Below the pieces are notes generated by a model, which searched no databases, was not told the DNA's origin, and was given only the letters and a program-made list of their open reading frames with translations. The translations under genes were made by a program, and so were the position numbers. 64,000 nt of DNA from Vigna angularis (taxonomy: Eukaryota; Streptophyta; Magnoliopsida; Fabales; Fabaceae): positions 13,450,501-13,514,500 of the forward strand of contig NC_068973.1 in assembly GCF_016808095.1 (NCBI RefSeq), written 5' to 3'. Shown one piece after another: positions 22,901-35,819 of this stretch; the first letter of the stretch is position 1; each line of letters begins with the position of its first letter.

Positions 22901-25900
22901 CTGGTCGCGTGCAGGTACAAATACTTGGTTGCTCGTCTTCTTTTTACTTTAATGTTCTAGAGGCATATGTGATATTTTTGTGTCAATATTTGATGTGACT
23001 TTGCTTTGACCAATGTGACTTCCAATGCTGGTGTAGAGTGCTATCTCAGTTTTGTCATCATTGTTGTCCATTGCACCAGAGAACTATGATTGCCTAGGAA
23101 ATCTTGGGATTGCTTATCTTCAAATGTAAGTATGAGTGGTAATTGTCTTGCGTATTATTATTTTTTCTTTTCAACAAAAATAGTGACTTTTAACAAATTC
23201 TTAATCCATCCTTGAACAATATGTACAGGTTTCATTTATCTCTTTTGCTTTCTGAATAATATTTAGCACTGTGGATTGTTAATTAAGAAATTTGCTGAGG
23301 AAACAATGACAAGTTTCGAAAGAACATATAGATTTATGCATCAAATTGTCTTATGAACACTTACAGAAATGTCAATTATAATGGAAATATATTTTAAAAA
23401 TTATAGATTTGCCAGGAAATTCGGAATTGAGACTTGCTGTTAGGAAACTTGAGTCCCACATATGGGATTGTATAGTCTAACTTTTGTGCTGTCATGGTGT
23501 AGTTGTCCAAGGCTTTATCAATTTGTATTATAGTTTTCCATTAGTTGTAAAGGAGTGACACTGTTGGTGATGTCAGCATTTTCGTGTTGTCTAGGACTAG
23601 TTGAAGAGCTACTGAGCAGTTAGCCTGTGTGGGATGTTAGAATCTAATTCTAGGTTAAGAGATTTGATTCTCACATTGGAAGTATGGGATTCTAATATCG
23701 TGTTTGTTTATAAGGCCTTGGGCTCTGACTACAACTGCTACCTTTTGTGGTGTGACTCTCCCTACGTTCTTATCACTTCTAGGATGGACAGTTACAATAC
23801 GGGATATGGACACAGGAATACATTGACTCGGGAATATATCATAGGAGCCAATATTCTCTCCAAAACCACTATATTGAGATAACGGTTGTATTGATCCTTA
23901 AGTAGATTTATATTGCACTATGTGTGTGTGCCCTTAAAAATTAAGGGAAAATGCCTATAATTAAAATCATATTCTGATTAAGTTTCATGACCTAGTGGTC
24001 CAAAAGAAAGCTGCTAAACAACATATCAACATGTCCAAAATAGGAAATCTGCAAGAAGAGGTTGGCTGAACGAGATGGGTGGCAGAGGTTGATTGGCCAG
24101 ATGAAGCCATTTCAGCTGAACAGAAAAGAAAGAAGATGTGCAGTTTGTCAGAAGTTGCCATGCCACCGGAAGTGTGCACAGAAACCTCATTGGAAATGCT
24201 TCTTGAAATAGAGAGGCGGAAGGGCTGATTTGCAAAAGAGGGGAGTAAAAATAGTGGGTTATAGGTTAAAATAGAAAGTTACTCATTCATCCTTAATGCA
24301 AAAAAGAAAAAAAAAGAAAACACCTAAACAACCCCATTTCCCAGCCAGGAGTTTAGTTCTTTAGGTAAAACCTAAATGATCTGTTGCAATTTTGCATGCT
24401 CAACGCTGCACAACAGCCGCTACCTTGAGGTGTGATGCTAATGCCCCATTGACTATAATGGGAATACAACAAATATTCAAATTTTTAGGATATGATGCAA
24501 ATATAATTAATATTAGTTATTTTAAATTAAAATCAAATAAAATTTTAAATTCACAATAGAGAATTGATGATTTAAAAATGAGCACATACCATTACAAATG
24601 TAATGTAATACAAAAAGTTATATTGTTGTGGTATTCTAATCTTTATTAGTATACAGTTCTTAAACTATATATGAAATGCAATCAAAATATTTGAAGTGTC
24701 CAAGTGTCCATGCAGTATCCAACATGGATACATATTTGACATGGTTAAGACCCGACAGCTACAATTTAGAGGTGTCTGTACTTCTTAGCTTGTACATTTA
24801 AGCAATTGTGGCTGTCACTTTTATGATACGAAATTTATGCTTCCTTTTCTGGGTTAGTACTCTCTGGAATATTGCATTAAATTATTTGGGAAATACTAGT
24901 CCTTTTGGGGCTTTAATTAAAAGGGTTGATATGAATTTTATTCTGTTTATATTTTTCCTCACTAGTCAATACTCCAACGTTTATCTTGCCTTGCAGTGGG
25001 AATTTGGAATTATCTGCAAAATGTTTCCAGCAATTGATTTTAAAAGATCAAAATCATCCTGCAGCTTTGGTCAACTATGCTGCCCTTCTCTTGGGTAAAT
25101 ATGCTTCAGTTGTGGCAGGTACTTTTATTTTTCTGGCTCTAAGATCTCAATTTTTGTGGGATATTACCTTTCTTTCTCCTTTATTCTTAATAGATGCCGA
25201 ATTTTTCATAGTATGTTTTTTTAATGCCAGGTCCGGGTGCAAGTGCCTCTGAAGGTGCCATGGCTGATCAGATCATGGCTGCAAAAGTTGCCAAGGAATG
25301 TTTGTTGGCTGCAATTAAAGCAGATAGCAAATCAGCCCATCTATGGGCAAATCTTGCCTATGCATTTTCTATTAGTGGTGATCATCGAAGTTCCAGCAAG
25401 TGCTTGGAGAAGGTGCTCATGGCTCCTTGCTACAGTCATTTATAGCGTATTTATTGAGGTTGTTTATTGGTTTCTTGGTTCTTGTTATTGGTGGAAATTT
25501 TTTCTCGATCCTTTTATATGTATATTTTTCATAATTAAAATGAGAGGAATTACTCTCACGTATTAGGTGTGTATGTATTGCATAGTGTTAGTTGCACTTT
25601 TGAAGTTTCCACCTCACCAAATGAAAATCAGCCTGTGGAAATTCTGTGATCAGCATTCACATTTGCTAAATTTTTCCTTTTGTCGCCATTTCTTCGTAGG
25701 CTGCCAAACTGGAGCCCAATTGCATGTCTACTCGATATGCTGTTGCTATCCATCGAATAAAGGAGGCAGAAAGATCACAAGATCGCAGTGAACTGCTTTC
25801 ATGTGCTGGAAATGAAATGGCTTCCATAATAAGAGATGGTGATTCATCCCTGGTCGAGATTCCAATAGCATGGGCTGGGCTTGCCATGGTTCACAAGGCT

Positions 25901-26819
25901 CAGCATGAGATAGTGGCAGCATATGAAAGTGAAAAGCACGGGTTGAGAGAGGTTGAAGAGCGTGCTCTTTGCAGTTTAAAGCAGGTAATGTATTATTTTG
26001 GTTATTATCCTAGAATGACCTAGCTTTTATCTTGATAATCCACGTGCTAATTGAGGTTTTATCAGCATATTGTATTGTTTACAATGCGTGAGTCTTTCAT
26101 CTGGAGCTAAAATGTCACAATCCAATGTATTTGGTGTTTCTATGATGATGGATATAGTTTGTTATATGTTTGGCATGCCATACTTTTGCCACCAGGCTAT
26201 AGCAGAAGATCCAAATGATGCGGTGCAGTGGCATCAACTCGGCGTTCATAGTCTCTGTGCTCGGCAATTCAAAACATCACAAAAGTACTTCAAAGCTGCT
26301 GTTGCCTGTGACAGGGATTGCAGCTATGCGTGGTCTAACCTAGGTATGTTCTATCTGTTGTACTAGGAATGTGCATGTTCTCATCATCTACTTTAATCCC
26401 TTTTTCGGAAGAGTTTTTTGATAATACAGTTTTTTGATAATATAGGTGTCTCACTTCAACTATCAGAGGAACCATCACAAGCTGAAGAAGTATACAAGAA
26501 AGCATTGTCTTTGGCAACAACTGAACAAGCGCATGCTATATTATCCAATTTGGGAATTCTGTACCGCCATCAGAAACAATATCAACGTGCGAAGGCCATG
26601 TTTACGAAGTCACTTGAACTTCAGTCTGGGTATGCTCCTGCATTCAACAATCTGGGTCTTGTGTTTGTTGCTGAGGGTCTTTTGGAAGAAGCCAAGTATT
26701 GTTTCAACAAAGCTCTCCAATCAGATCCATTGCTAGATGCAGCTAAATCTAATATGATTAAGGCGGTTGTCATGTCAAAGTTATGCAAAGGCCTCACCTC
26801 ATGCGCTCTTAAAGAGTGA
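19980..26819 (+). CDS. Tetratricopeptide-repeat protein (At5g63200-like), 11 exons, 647 aa
   Basis: Exons: 19980-20143, 21094-21310, 22400-22492, 22571-22672, 22747-22914, 23037-23125, 24997-25118, 25231-25412, 25700-25984, 26196-26343 and 26446-26819. All introns are GT-AG and phases agree; the sum is 1,944 nt. The N-terminus (to about residue 127) is acidic and Ser-rich. TPR-type helices follow at about 135-170, 233-300, 345-380 and 485-625, e.g. NLGIAYLQIGNLELSAKCF, NLGILYRHQKQYQRAKAMF and NNLGLVFVAEGLLEEAKYCF. No catalytic domain, signal peptide or membrane segment is visible. TPR arrays bind partner proteins; this one's partner is unknown to me. The similarity to Arabidopsis At5g63200 is from memory. 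Intron 6 (1.9 kb) contains probable transposon debris. Confidence 0.92.
23126..24996. other. Long TPR intron 6 with probable transposon debris
   Basis: The part from about 23450 to 24780 contains segments unlike the rest of the intron, including two stretches rich in gacac/gtccatg-type motifs (about 23800 and 24695-24750). No protein could be recognised. The splice sites at both ends keep the gene in frame. Confidence 0.4.
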
Positions 26820-27284
26820 TATTGTCTCCCTCAAGCATTTATTAAAATGGATAAAAGAGAAATGTACTTGTATCATTAGTGCTTTCAGAATAGCAATTGA
26901 GTAAATAGTTTCATTTTCTTCTAGCTATATATATGATTATGATGGCCACTAAAAAATAAAAGTAAAAGGACTAAATAAATACCATAAACTTGTAGCAGGT
27001 AAAAATACTTCGTACACCAGTCTGTGTTATCAAAATTGGAATACAATAAAAATATCATTAAAGAAACAAAGCAAGCAAAAGAAAGTGGCATGACCAAACC
27101 AAATCCAATAAAACTTGAGAAAATCTATAGTTAATTGTTTGATAGTCCAAAATAATATATATTAAAACTTACAAAAGATGGGATATCAGAAATTACATGT
27201 ACCATAAGTTATAACTATTTCCTACTCAATAGGTGAAACTAAAATATATTTGATATAGCTAAATACAATTTTCAGCCTGTTTGT
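26820..27284. other. 3' flank of the TPR gene, no gene seen
   Basis: AT-rich; probably holds the TPR 3' UTR and polyadenylation region. Confidence 0.5.
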
Positions 27285-27623
27285 TTAACTCAAGGAATCA
27301 AGGATGTATAAAAATGCTTTAATCACAAATAAATTATCACATTCCAACCGAAAAGCATCCAGGCTGTTATAAGAAACTTCAATAACCAAAATATAATCCA
27401 TAATTTCGGCATGAACAACATCTTTTAACACTAAGTCCAGCAGCAAAGCATTAGCAAAAATTATTTCTAAAAACAACAGTGTTTGAGAAGTCACTGTTTT
27501 AGTTTGTTTCTGTGGACAAAAAACCACACTTTCCTTAAGAAAAAAAGTATTGTTCCACGTGGCGAGTGTTGAGAAGGCTGAACCTAATCGAAACCTGTGT
27601 TGGACGTTGGAAGTTGGAAGCAA
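27285..27623 (-). pseudogene. Possible LINE-type RNase H relic
   Basis: An open minus-strand frame of 112 codons. Its end reads AEIMDYILVIEVSYNSLDAFRLECDNLFVIKAF, which resembles the AE...A/IE.A...LECDS..V.AF pattern of RNase H domains in plant LINE-like elements. The first half is not recognisable. It overlaps the CbbY promoter region, so an active gene here is unlikely. Confidence 0.35.
27555..27562. promoter_or_regulatory. G-box (CCACGTGG) upstream of CbbY
   Basis: A palindromic CCACGTGG lies 110 bp before the CbbY start codon. G-boxes bind bZIP and bHLH (PIF-type) factors and are common in light-regulated photosynthetic genes. Its use here is inference from sequence and position. Confidence 0.6.
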
Positions 27624-27671
27624 AGAAGCAGATAATAAACTGAAAAAAAGAGAGTAGAAGGTGTGTGATCA

Positions 27672-30600
27672 ATGGCAGCTGCAAGTAGCATCATCTCCAT
27701 CTCCTCTGCGTCACTCTTCACTCCAACAACACCTCAACCAAAAACCCATTGCCTCCTCAAACACACCAAGGACAATGATCATCTTCCAACATCATCCTTC
27801 ACTACTCTTTCTTCTCTTAGGATATCAAAACCAACATCAACCTTTGGAGTCACTTCAACCACAAGGGTCAATATTCCTCCTCGTAGGTTGAGTTGTTCGG
27901 CCTCTGCATCTTCCTCTTCCACTCTTCCCTCGGCTCTTCTATTTGACTGTGATGGAGTCCTTGTAGATACTGAGAAAGATGGTCACCGCATTTCTTTCAA
28001 CCAAACCTTCCAAGAAGTACACATACAAACACTTATTTGTTCACTTTTTTCTTTAACAAATGTCTTATTGGTTTGTCTCTGCTTTTATCATGCAGAGAAA
28101 TCTGGGAGTTACATGGGATGTGGACTTGTATGGAGAATTGCTCAAAATTGGAGGTGGAAAAGAAAGGTTTGGTATAGTTAAAACCTTAAACATCTCTAGA
28201 TTAAAAAAATTTGAATTCATCATATGAATGAATTTCAAGTCATAATCGATGTGCATTTTTTTCTCTTTTTTACCAGGATGACAGCATACTTTAACAAGAC
28301 AGGTTGGCCTGCGAATGCCCCAGCAGGTGAACAAGAAAGAAAAGAATTCGTTGCTTCTCTTCACAAACAAAAGACTGAACTATTCATGGTTCTTATTGAG
28401 AAAAAACTGTTGCCTCTTCGTCCAGGTGTCGCAAAGTTGGTTACTATCTGTTCTTTATCTTTTATCCAAATTCTTTATAGAGTGGCTTTTGTTTAAAGTT
28501 TAAAATAAAACCATTCCTTACCCGCCATCTAATTCTTGTTTTACCACTGGATTGATTTGTTTCATGATTTGATTTTGCTTCCTCTATTCTTCATAATTAA
28601 AGTTTAGAACAGCATAATTTTATTCGAACTTGAAATTCAAGAGAGATCAATTACCAATTACATAATCGATTTAGAACATGCAAAGCATTCCATATCTTGA
28701 GTTCTTGATCTTGTTTCCTCCTAAACTTTTATCCAATATTTTCTCTGCTATCATTCAATTTCTATCTAACATTCATGGTTTTTATGTATGTGTGTCAAAA
28801 TTAAAAAAACTGTATTATTATCATCATAGAAAGATAAATCGTGCCTTGTCTTATTGCATGTCTCCCTTTTTATCAAACATATAGGATTATCGATCAGGCT
28901 TTTGCTCAAGGAGTCCAAGTTGCAGTTTGCAGCACTTCCAATGAAAAGGCGGTATGCATAATCAATTTGCTATTCAATTCCTTGAATCCAATCCGTGCAA
29001 TTTGAGTTGTTAATAGGCCAACTTTCAAATCGTTATTACTTGTTAAAGTAATTATCAATGAATGAATCATATTCCACTGCTGTTTCATCTTCAGACCTAA
29101 GTTGTGAGTTGATTTTAGGTCTCTGCAATAGTATCATTCTTGCTGGGACCTGAGAGAGCAGAAAAAATCAAGATATTTGCAGGAGATGTGGTTCCCCGTA
29201 AAAAGCCTGATCCAGTAAGAATTTCATCCTCCTTATGTTAATTTGCTAGATTAACAGGGACACATTCAATAGAAATGAACTAAAAAATGAAACTCAATTT
29301 TTACAAGTCCTTTATGCTCAAGTATGAAGTTTAATGTTCTGAAATCTTCAGTGGTTCTATCCATACAAAGTTCTGTTGTGGTATAGCTACCTAGTAGTGT
29401 GTTCAAATTGAGTTAGGACTCAATGATCTAGGCATCTAATTGCATCATGTTCTTTCTGACAGGCCATCTATCTGTTAGCAGCCAGCACTCTGGGTGTTGA
29501 ACCTTCAAGGTATATCTCACTATGCTAATGCCTAGGTGATGATAACTTGTGCTAAAACTATTATTCAAATAAGAAGCCATGAATTTCTACAGTTGATGGT
29601 TATGTTTTGACTCAAAAAGGTGTATTTTATGATGGCTTAACTCAAGTGTCTTACATTTTTTTATTCACTGGCATGTCACATTTGAATGTGAAATTTCGTT
29701 ATTTGTTTTCTGCAGATGTGTTGTGGTGGAGGACAGTGCCATAGGCCTAGCAGCTGCTAAAGCAGCTGGAATGACATGTATTGTAACAAAGAGCGGGTAT
29801 GTTTCTACTTCTTAAATGGGATGCAGCTTTTTGTTTTCTAAATTTCTAATTGAAATTAAAGTGCTGATAAAAGACATTGCAACTCTATACTAACATCATA
29901 CTACTAACAGACAATTTTGTTGACATAGAAAACCAATATATACTATCAAAAACATCACATGTCAGTAACTGAAGCTATCCAAATACTTATATTTTTTTGT
30001 CCATTGGTAAATGACATTCTTTTGTAAGGATGCCATGAAAATGTTTAACTCACCTAACAATATTTAATCATGTTTGAAAACAATGTAAAATACTTGGGCA
30101 CATAATTCGAAAGTTATCTAAGCTGATCAGACTGTTCTGAGAATTGCATCAAGCATCATTGTGATGTAAAGGCTGCACAGTGATGTAACAGCTCTTAATG
30201 CCATCTTGTTATTCACCAAAAAGTGTAAAGTGGACTCAGTCTTCATTATTGAAGTGAGAAAAAGTTACTGAGAAAGTAAATGAATCCGACTGATTGATGC
30301 TATATCTGGCAACACTGCTAAATGCTTTCATACACAGCATAAACATTAACAATAAGGCAGTTCTCTGAATTTGGATTGGGTTTAAATGCATCAAGATTCA
30401 GTGGAAAGGTTGTCTCAGCTTGCTTTTCTCCTCCACAGTGATTAATATCTCTGCCTAACACGACTAGACAGCATTTATTTTTTTAACTGATTAGGTCGAG
30501 TGTATTTTCAGTAGAATTTCCAGCAAACCTTAGGAACTTCCCCAGGTTTCTTTTCTTGAATGTTATAGTTGGACATCTTGAGAATTTAAGTGCATCGTGC

Positions 30601-31244
30601 ATCAAGTAGAGATAAGAAAAGAAAGTTAATTACATTATAAGACTCAAATTTATTATATTAATATTTTGTATTAGAGTTGATATTAATCTTATAAGGATTG
30701 AACTCATTTTTCTCTGTTGTATTTTTCCAATAAATTGATCTATTAATGATGTCAGAACGGGTGATTCCTTTTGATGATAATAGATTGAGTTCATGTCTTA
30801 TTAGTGGTGTGTCTATAGTATGAATTGTTGTTGAAATATAACGCAACCTTGGTTAGGGAGTTCTAAACTTTTGAAACCTAATAAACAGATATCCATAATT
30901 TTTAAGGTATATGGGAAAGAAAGATAGGAAGAAAAGGAAAGAGAAGAGAGAGTGATACAGGTTACAAGTGATGCCAATATGTGATGGGAAAAAGGAGAGA
31001 AATAAGAGATGAAAGAGAACACGGTGTAATTTAATACCTTTCTTTGGCTTCTGATTTCCCTTTTAGATGTTTGTGCAACAACTTTCTTCAATATTCTGAA
31101 ACTGTTTCATCCAAATGCAGCTACACAGAAGATGAAGATTTCTTAAATGCAGATGCAGTGTTTGATTGCATTGGAGATCCTCCTGAGGAGAGATTTGATT
31201 TGGCATTCTGTGGTAGCCTTCTTGAGAAGCAATATGTGAGCTAG
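27672..31244 (+). CDS. CBBY: Chloroplast CbbY-like xylulose-1,5-bisphosphate phosphatase (HAD family), 8 exons, 329 aa
   Basis: Exons: 27672-28016, 28096-28166, 28277-28435, 28885-28951, 29119-29214, 29463-29509, 29716-29796 and 31121-31244, 990 nt in one frame. Splice sites are GT-AG; the third donor (GTTGGT) is weak but required by phase. Residues 1 to about 75 are Ser/Thr-rich and poor in acids, as in a chloroplast transit peptide. HAD motif I is FDCDGVLVDTE with nucleophile Asp92 and Asp94. Motif II is the Ser/Thr of CSTSNEKA. The motif III lysine is in RKKPDP, and motif IV acids are in VVVEDSAIG. The family removes a phosphate from xylulose-1,5-bisphosphate, a misfire product that inhibits Rubisco, in the stroma. 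Length matches plant CbbY (about 320 aa). A G-box lies upstream. Intron 7 is 1.3 kb. Confidence 0.95.
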
Positions 31245-31881
31245 TTTAAGTCAAGGATTTTGTTTCATTCACTATTTCTATTACCATGGGTTCAATAAAG
31301 AATCTTCATTTCTTCTTAACCTTAATTTCTTTTCAAGGATGCATCCTTTTCTATCAAATAAATAGAATGAAACACTCTGAAACCTGAAATTAACCTTACA
31401 AATATTAAAGCTTCAATTTCTTGTAAACTAAAAAGGCATATTTTGGGAACAGTTGTTAGACTTTGAAACCAAATTTCAATGTCAGCGTGGTTTTCGATTA
31501 CGAAATGCGCTCATTTCATTTCACGTAATTATATGATAATAGTACTAAACTACTATAACAATTTCAGGTTTTGTTGAAAATAAATGTGTGTAGAAGGTCA
31601 CTTAATTATTTCTATTTCTTAAAATAATCTTTTATCTTTTGATCATATTTATATATGATGTGGTATAATAGTTATGATAACAACAACAACAAAAAGTCTC
31701 TTCTAATTTTAATTTAAAATGTTTTTTATCATAGGATTGCTGTGAAGAATGAGAATAACAATCTAGATAGATTAATATATATGTGTAAAATATTCAAATA
31801 AATTGTCTTTAATTTATTTTGAATTGTGAATCAAATCTTCTAGTTTTAGTAGTGAGAATCTTGTAGTGTTGCAATAACGAT
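31245..31881. other. 3' flank of CbbY, no gene seen
   Basis: AT-rich. Includes the likely CbbY 3' UTR. It ends at the GAT target duplication of the next transposon. Confidence 0.55.
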
Positions 31882-33267
31882 CACTAGTGCAAAAAGGATT
31901 TTAAACGTCTGTTATTTTGGGCTTTTAACGTCTGATCTCTATCCGACGTCTATATGAGTGACGTTAATGAGACGTCGGACCCTTTAGGTCAGACGTCTCT
32001 GTAGACGTCGGAACTATATAGGTCTGACGTCTCTATAGACGTCGGACATATATAGGTCCGACATCTATATAGACGTCCGATCCATACAGGTTAGACGTCT
32101 CTGAGGTTGCTCCTGACTTATGGTGATTCGAGTTTACAACTTTATATTTTAGTTGAAGAGAATGTATTGTACATTTTTTTTATTGGCTGGTTTTAAAAAC
32201 GTAGTGGAGGGAATTTAAGGAGTACAAAACGCAAGAAATCGCTGCCATAGAACGCCGCCTAAAGACACGAGAATAATTGCACCAAAACCCAACGAAAACG
32301 CATTTTAATCAGTTCAAATTAAAGATAATGCACCAAAGAGTGATGTAATCGGAGTAAAATTAATTTAAAACAATGCAAAAGTGAGAAAACAAACCTCAAA
32401 AGCGTAACCCGTAGAGAGAAAACGCGACGAAGATGATGAACAATGAGTGTGCGTAACGGCTGTCTCGCGTTCACGATGTTTTAATGCCAAAATTTAGATG
32501 TCGGTTCCCCCAATTAACAGACGTCTAAAGTGCTTCAGAAGTCGGAGTGGCGGGATCAGACATCTAAGCGGAGTCAAAAAGTGACTTTTAAAATTTCTGG
32601 ATTTAGGGTTTAGAAGTCGGTCCCCCCAACTAACAGACGTCTAAAGTGATTTAGAAGTCGGAGTGACGGGATCAAACGTCTAAACGAAGTAAAAAAGTGA
32701 CTTTTTAAATTTCTGGATTTAGGGTTTAGACATCGGTTCCCCAATTAACAAACGTCTAAAGTGCTTCAGAAGTCGGAGTGGCGGGATCAGACATCTAAAC
32801 GGGGTGGGATCAAACGTCTAAACGGAGTAAAAAAGTGACTTTTTAAATTTATGGATTTAGGGTTTAGACATCAGTTCCCCCAATTAACATCTAAAGTGCT
32901 TCAGAAGTCGGAGTGGCGGGATCAGACGTCTAAATGGAGTCAAAAAGTGACTTTTTAAATTTCTAGGTTTAGGGTTTAGACGTCGGTTCCCCCAATTAAA
33001 AGACGTCTAAAGTGCTTCAGAAGTCGGTTCCCTCCATAACAGACGTCTAAATAGAATAAAAAATTACTTTTTTTTAACTTTTTCGTTTAGTTTTGGCGTC
33101 TATTCGGGGGAGCCGACGTATATAAGTATTTAGACGTCAGGCCCTTACATAACCGACATCTAAATAGTTGTTTTATTTACGAAAAATGCCACCGGCCATT
33201 TTTTACGTTGGATATTCAAGGATCAGACGTCTAAAGGGTGATGTTAAAGGTCTTTTTTGCACTAGTG
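31882..33267. mobile_element. Short non-autonomous CACTA element, 1,386 bp, with GACGTC repeats
   Basis: The left end is CACTAGTGCAAAAAGG and the right end is its inverted partner TCTTTTTTGCACTAGTG. A 3-bp target duplication GAT flanks it (31879-31881 and 33268-33270). Subterminal regions carry many copies of AGACGTCGGA/TCAGACGTCT, a different motif from the first CACTA element, so this is a separate family. No transposase is present. Confidence 0.92.
32494..33060. repeat. Tandem array in the CACTA element, about 116-bp unit, about 5 copies
   Basis: agaagtcggagtggcggga-type blocks start near 32537, 32653, 32768, 32902 and 33018. Each unit includes gtttagacgtcggttcccccaa and agacgtctaaagtg. 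One unit is longer by about 19 bp through an internal duplication. Confidence 0.85.
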
Positions 33268-33270
33268 GAT

Positions 33271-34300
33271 GGTGGTGAGGCTTCCACGTCACAGGGTTGA
33301 AGCGAAAGGAGGAGGAAAGGAGGAGGCGTGGTTTCACAAATATTAAAACCAAAATATTAATTAAATTTTAAAATTATATAAGTGTATGGTTTAATAGTAC
33401 AAAATGAGACTGTTTATAACTTCAAAATTTTTTATGATATAAGAAAGTTATAAAATTTTCTGCTATCCCTTTGAAGAGGAAAATAATATGTTTTCAGGAT
33501 CTAATAAGTGATGTTATTTTAAAGCATTTGAGATAACTAAGGAGTTAAAGTAAAAAAGAGAAGGTGAAGATGTAATGGAGAGCTAAGAATGGAAGGATAA
33601 ATAACCATTTGAAACAGATATGCCTAGATACAAGTGTTATATTATACTATAGAAGAGGGGAAGTAGATATAATTTATATGCAAAATGTTGTTAGTGAAGT
33701 TAAGATAATTGAGTTATTGTTAAACCAATTTGTAGGATGGAATCATGGTGTTGGGGCTTATGGTGTGAAAGATGTCGAGGTTAGTGGGTTGGAGGGTTGA
33801 TAAAATTTAAAATAGAATTGCCACAAGATTATGGGTTAAAATCAATTAAAACAAAAAATTAAGAATTGAAAATATAAAAACAAAAATCTGGATGAAAGCA
33901 AAATGTCACGATAAAGTTTGATAAATCTAAAAGTGATTGTAATAAAAATAAGTAGATTTTGTATAAGATCTAAAAAAGAACCATACAAGAAAAATATTCT
34001 CACTTTTTTTAAAATCAAGGTTTAATCATTTCGCGGCACGTTTCATTTTTGGATGAGAATTTCAAATTGGTTATTTTCTTTTTCGGTATCTCAATTAGGT
34101 CTTTATTATGTGAAAATTGTAACAATTAGACTCCTACCACTAAATTAGGTCCAACTACGTTAACGTGACATATTGATCTTCATTTTTAGATGACGTGGAA
34201 TATCTTATTTTATGTATGTGATTTTGATGTGTCTTTTGATTTTTTTTAATAAAAGAAATTGGTAAAAATGAATTAAACATTAAACTACATACTTTGTTCG
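33271..34300. other. AT-rich intergenic DNA, no gene seen
   Basis: Purine-rich start (ggaggaggaaagg), then AT-rich filler. No protein recognised. Confidence 0.55.
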
Positions 34301-35229
34301 AATTAGGGATTGGGAAAAAGGAAGTTTGATTTTAAGGTTCATACAAAGTGGGAATTAATTTCAAAAATTGTTTTCATTGACGCTTCTGCCTTCGACTCAT
34401 CTTCTGATGTTGAATTAATTTCATGTGATTCCGACAACTTTTTATTTTCTTCTTCAAATAAAAATGATGCAGGAATTATATCTGAAATCATAATACAAGG
34501 TTGAAGGAATTAACACATACAACAAAATCGTAACAACTAGAACTACCTCTGAAATTATTTTCTTAAAGAAGATATAAGGAAAAGACACCTTTTGCACTGG
34601 CCACCATATGCACTTTCATGGTGTTACATTTCTCTGTACTAGAAGGATATTTGATGGAGATATTTTTAATTTTAGTTTAGGGTACCTAGCGTTGTCAGCC
34701 ACGTTGTCGCCGTCACAAGATCGTTGCTCCTCGCGCAGCATAGCAACACCACCATCCTTCCCAGACCACCATCAGTCGTTGTAGAGACCACCCAAAGCCA
34801 CCATTTAACCTTAATCGCCGTAGTCATGCACAGGACTTGGCAGACCACCACCACTGCAACCTCCAGGCAAAACCGCCACCATCTTCGCGCATCATCTTCC
34901 TCGCAATTCCAAACCCTTAAGTCGTCGCCTCCATGAATCATGTCGCGCTTCCTTGCACCAACCACTACCTTCAACGCATCATCTTCTTCACACAGATAGC
35001 CACCACACAACCCTCCATTAGCGCAATCTAAATCACGAGCACCATCGCAGCGCGTCAACCTCCATGAAACACCACCCGACCTAATCATAGAAAACCCAAA
35101 TCAATTTCATCAGAGAGCATTGTGCCTTACACTTGCAAATCAAACGTAGAGGAGCTCTAATTCAGAAAAATTCCCAATTCAAAAAACCCTTTCAAACCCT
35201 AAATCGCGTTTGAGACGCCGAAAATTAAG
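34301..35229. other. Unassigned GC-richer block
   Basis: The part at 34680-35090 is unusually GC-rich for this window, with CCACCA/CGCC-rich stretches giving open frames on both strands. Frames lack recognisable motifs and look like composition artefacts. The stretch may be transposon-captured host DNA, but the source is unknown. Confidence 0.35.
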
Positions 35230-35329
35230 ATGACCAATTTGAGATTCCCACCCAAAAATGGGACTTGCCGAATGATTAAACTCAAAATCATATTTCCTTT
35301 TTATAATGGAACAAGAGTTAAAGAATATA

Positions 35330-35600
35330 AAATTGTTTTTATATTATTATGCATTATATTCTCTTTGATCCTCGTTGAACATCCTTTTAAATTCTCTATT
35401 GAGGTTACCTTTTATTTTGGTTGAACGTATTTCTAAGCTTTCTACCAAGGTCTCCTTTAGTTATGATTGAACATGTTTCTAAATTTCTTACAAAAGTCCA
35501 CCTTGGTCACAATTGAACGCGTCAAATTCTTCAAATGTTTCCTACTAAGATCCATATCAATCCTGATTAAACCTCAATTATCTCTCGATGACAACCTAAC
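35330..35600. repeat. Degenerate repeats (tgaacatgtttctaa type)
   Basis: Four or so diverged units share gttgaac-, -tttctaaa-tttctt/ac and aaggtc/tccac blocks about 60 bp apart. Confidence 0.45.
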
Positions 35601-35819
35601 AATATGGTAACATTCCAATCAAGCATCTTTGTCTTTTTCTCCTCAAGGTTAGGCGGCTAGTATATTTGTGGAGCGAGATAACCAAAGAATATGAAATTGT
35701 CTTTGCATTACTATGCATCACATCAACCCATTGTAGCTTAGATCATCTCGGTATTTCAAGACTCTCTGTTAGGTCATATTGAGTCTAAGGACTAGTGTAG
35801 TATATGTATTTGAAACCAA

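Noticed and set aside
34672..35088. 138-codon minus-strand frame
   Set aside because: It lies in a GC-rich low-complexity block, has frames on both strands and shows no motif.
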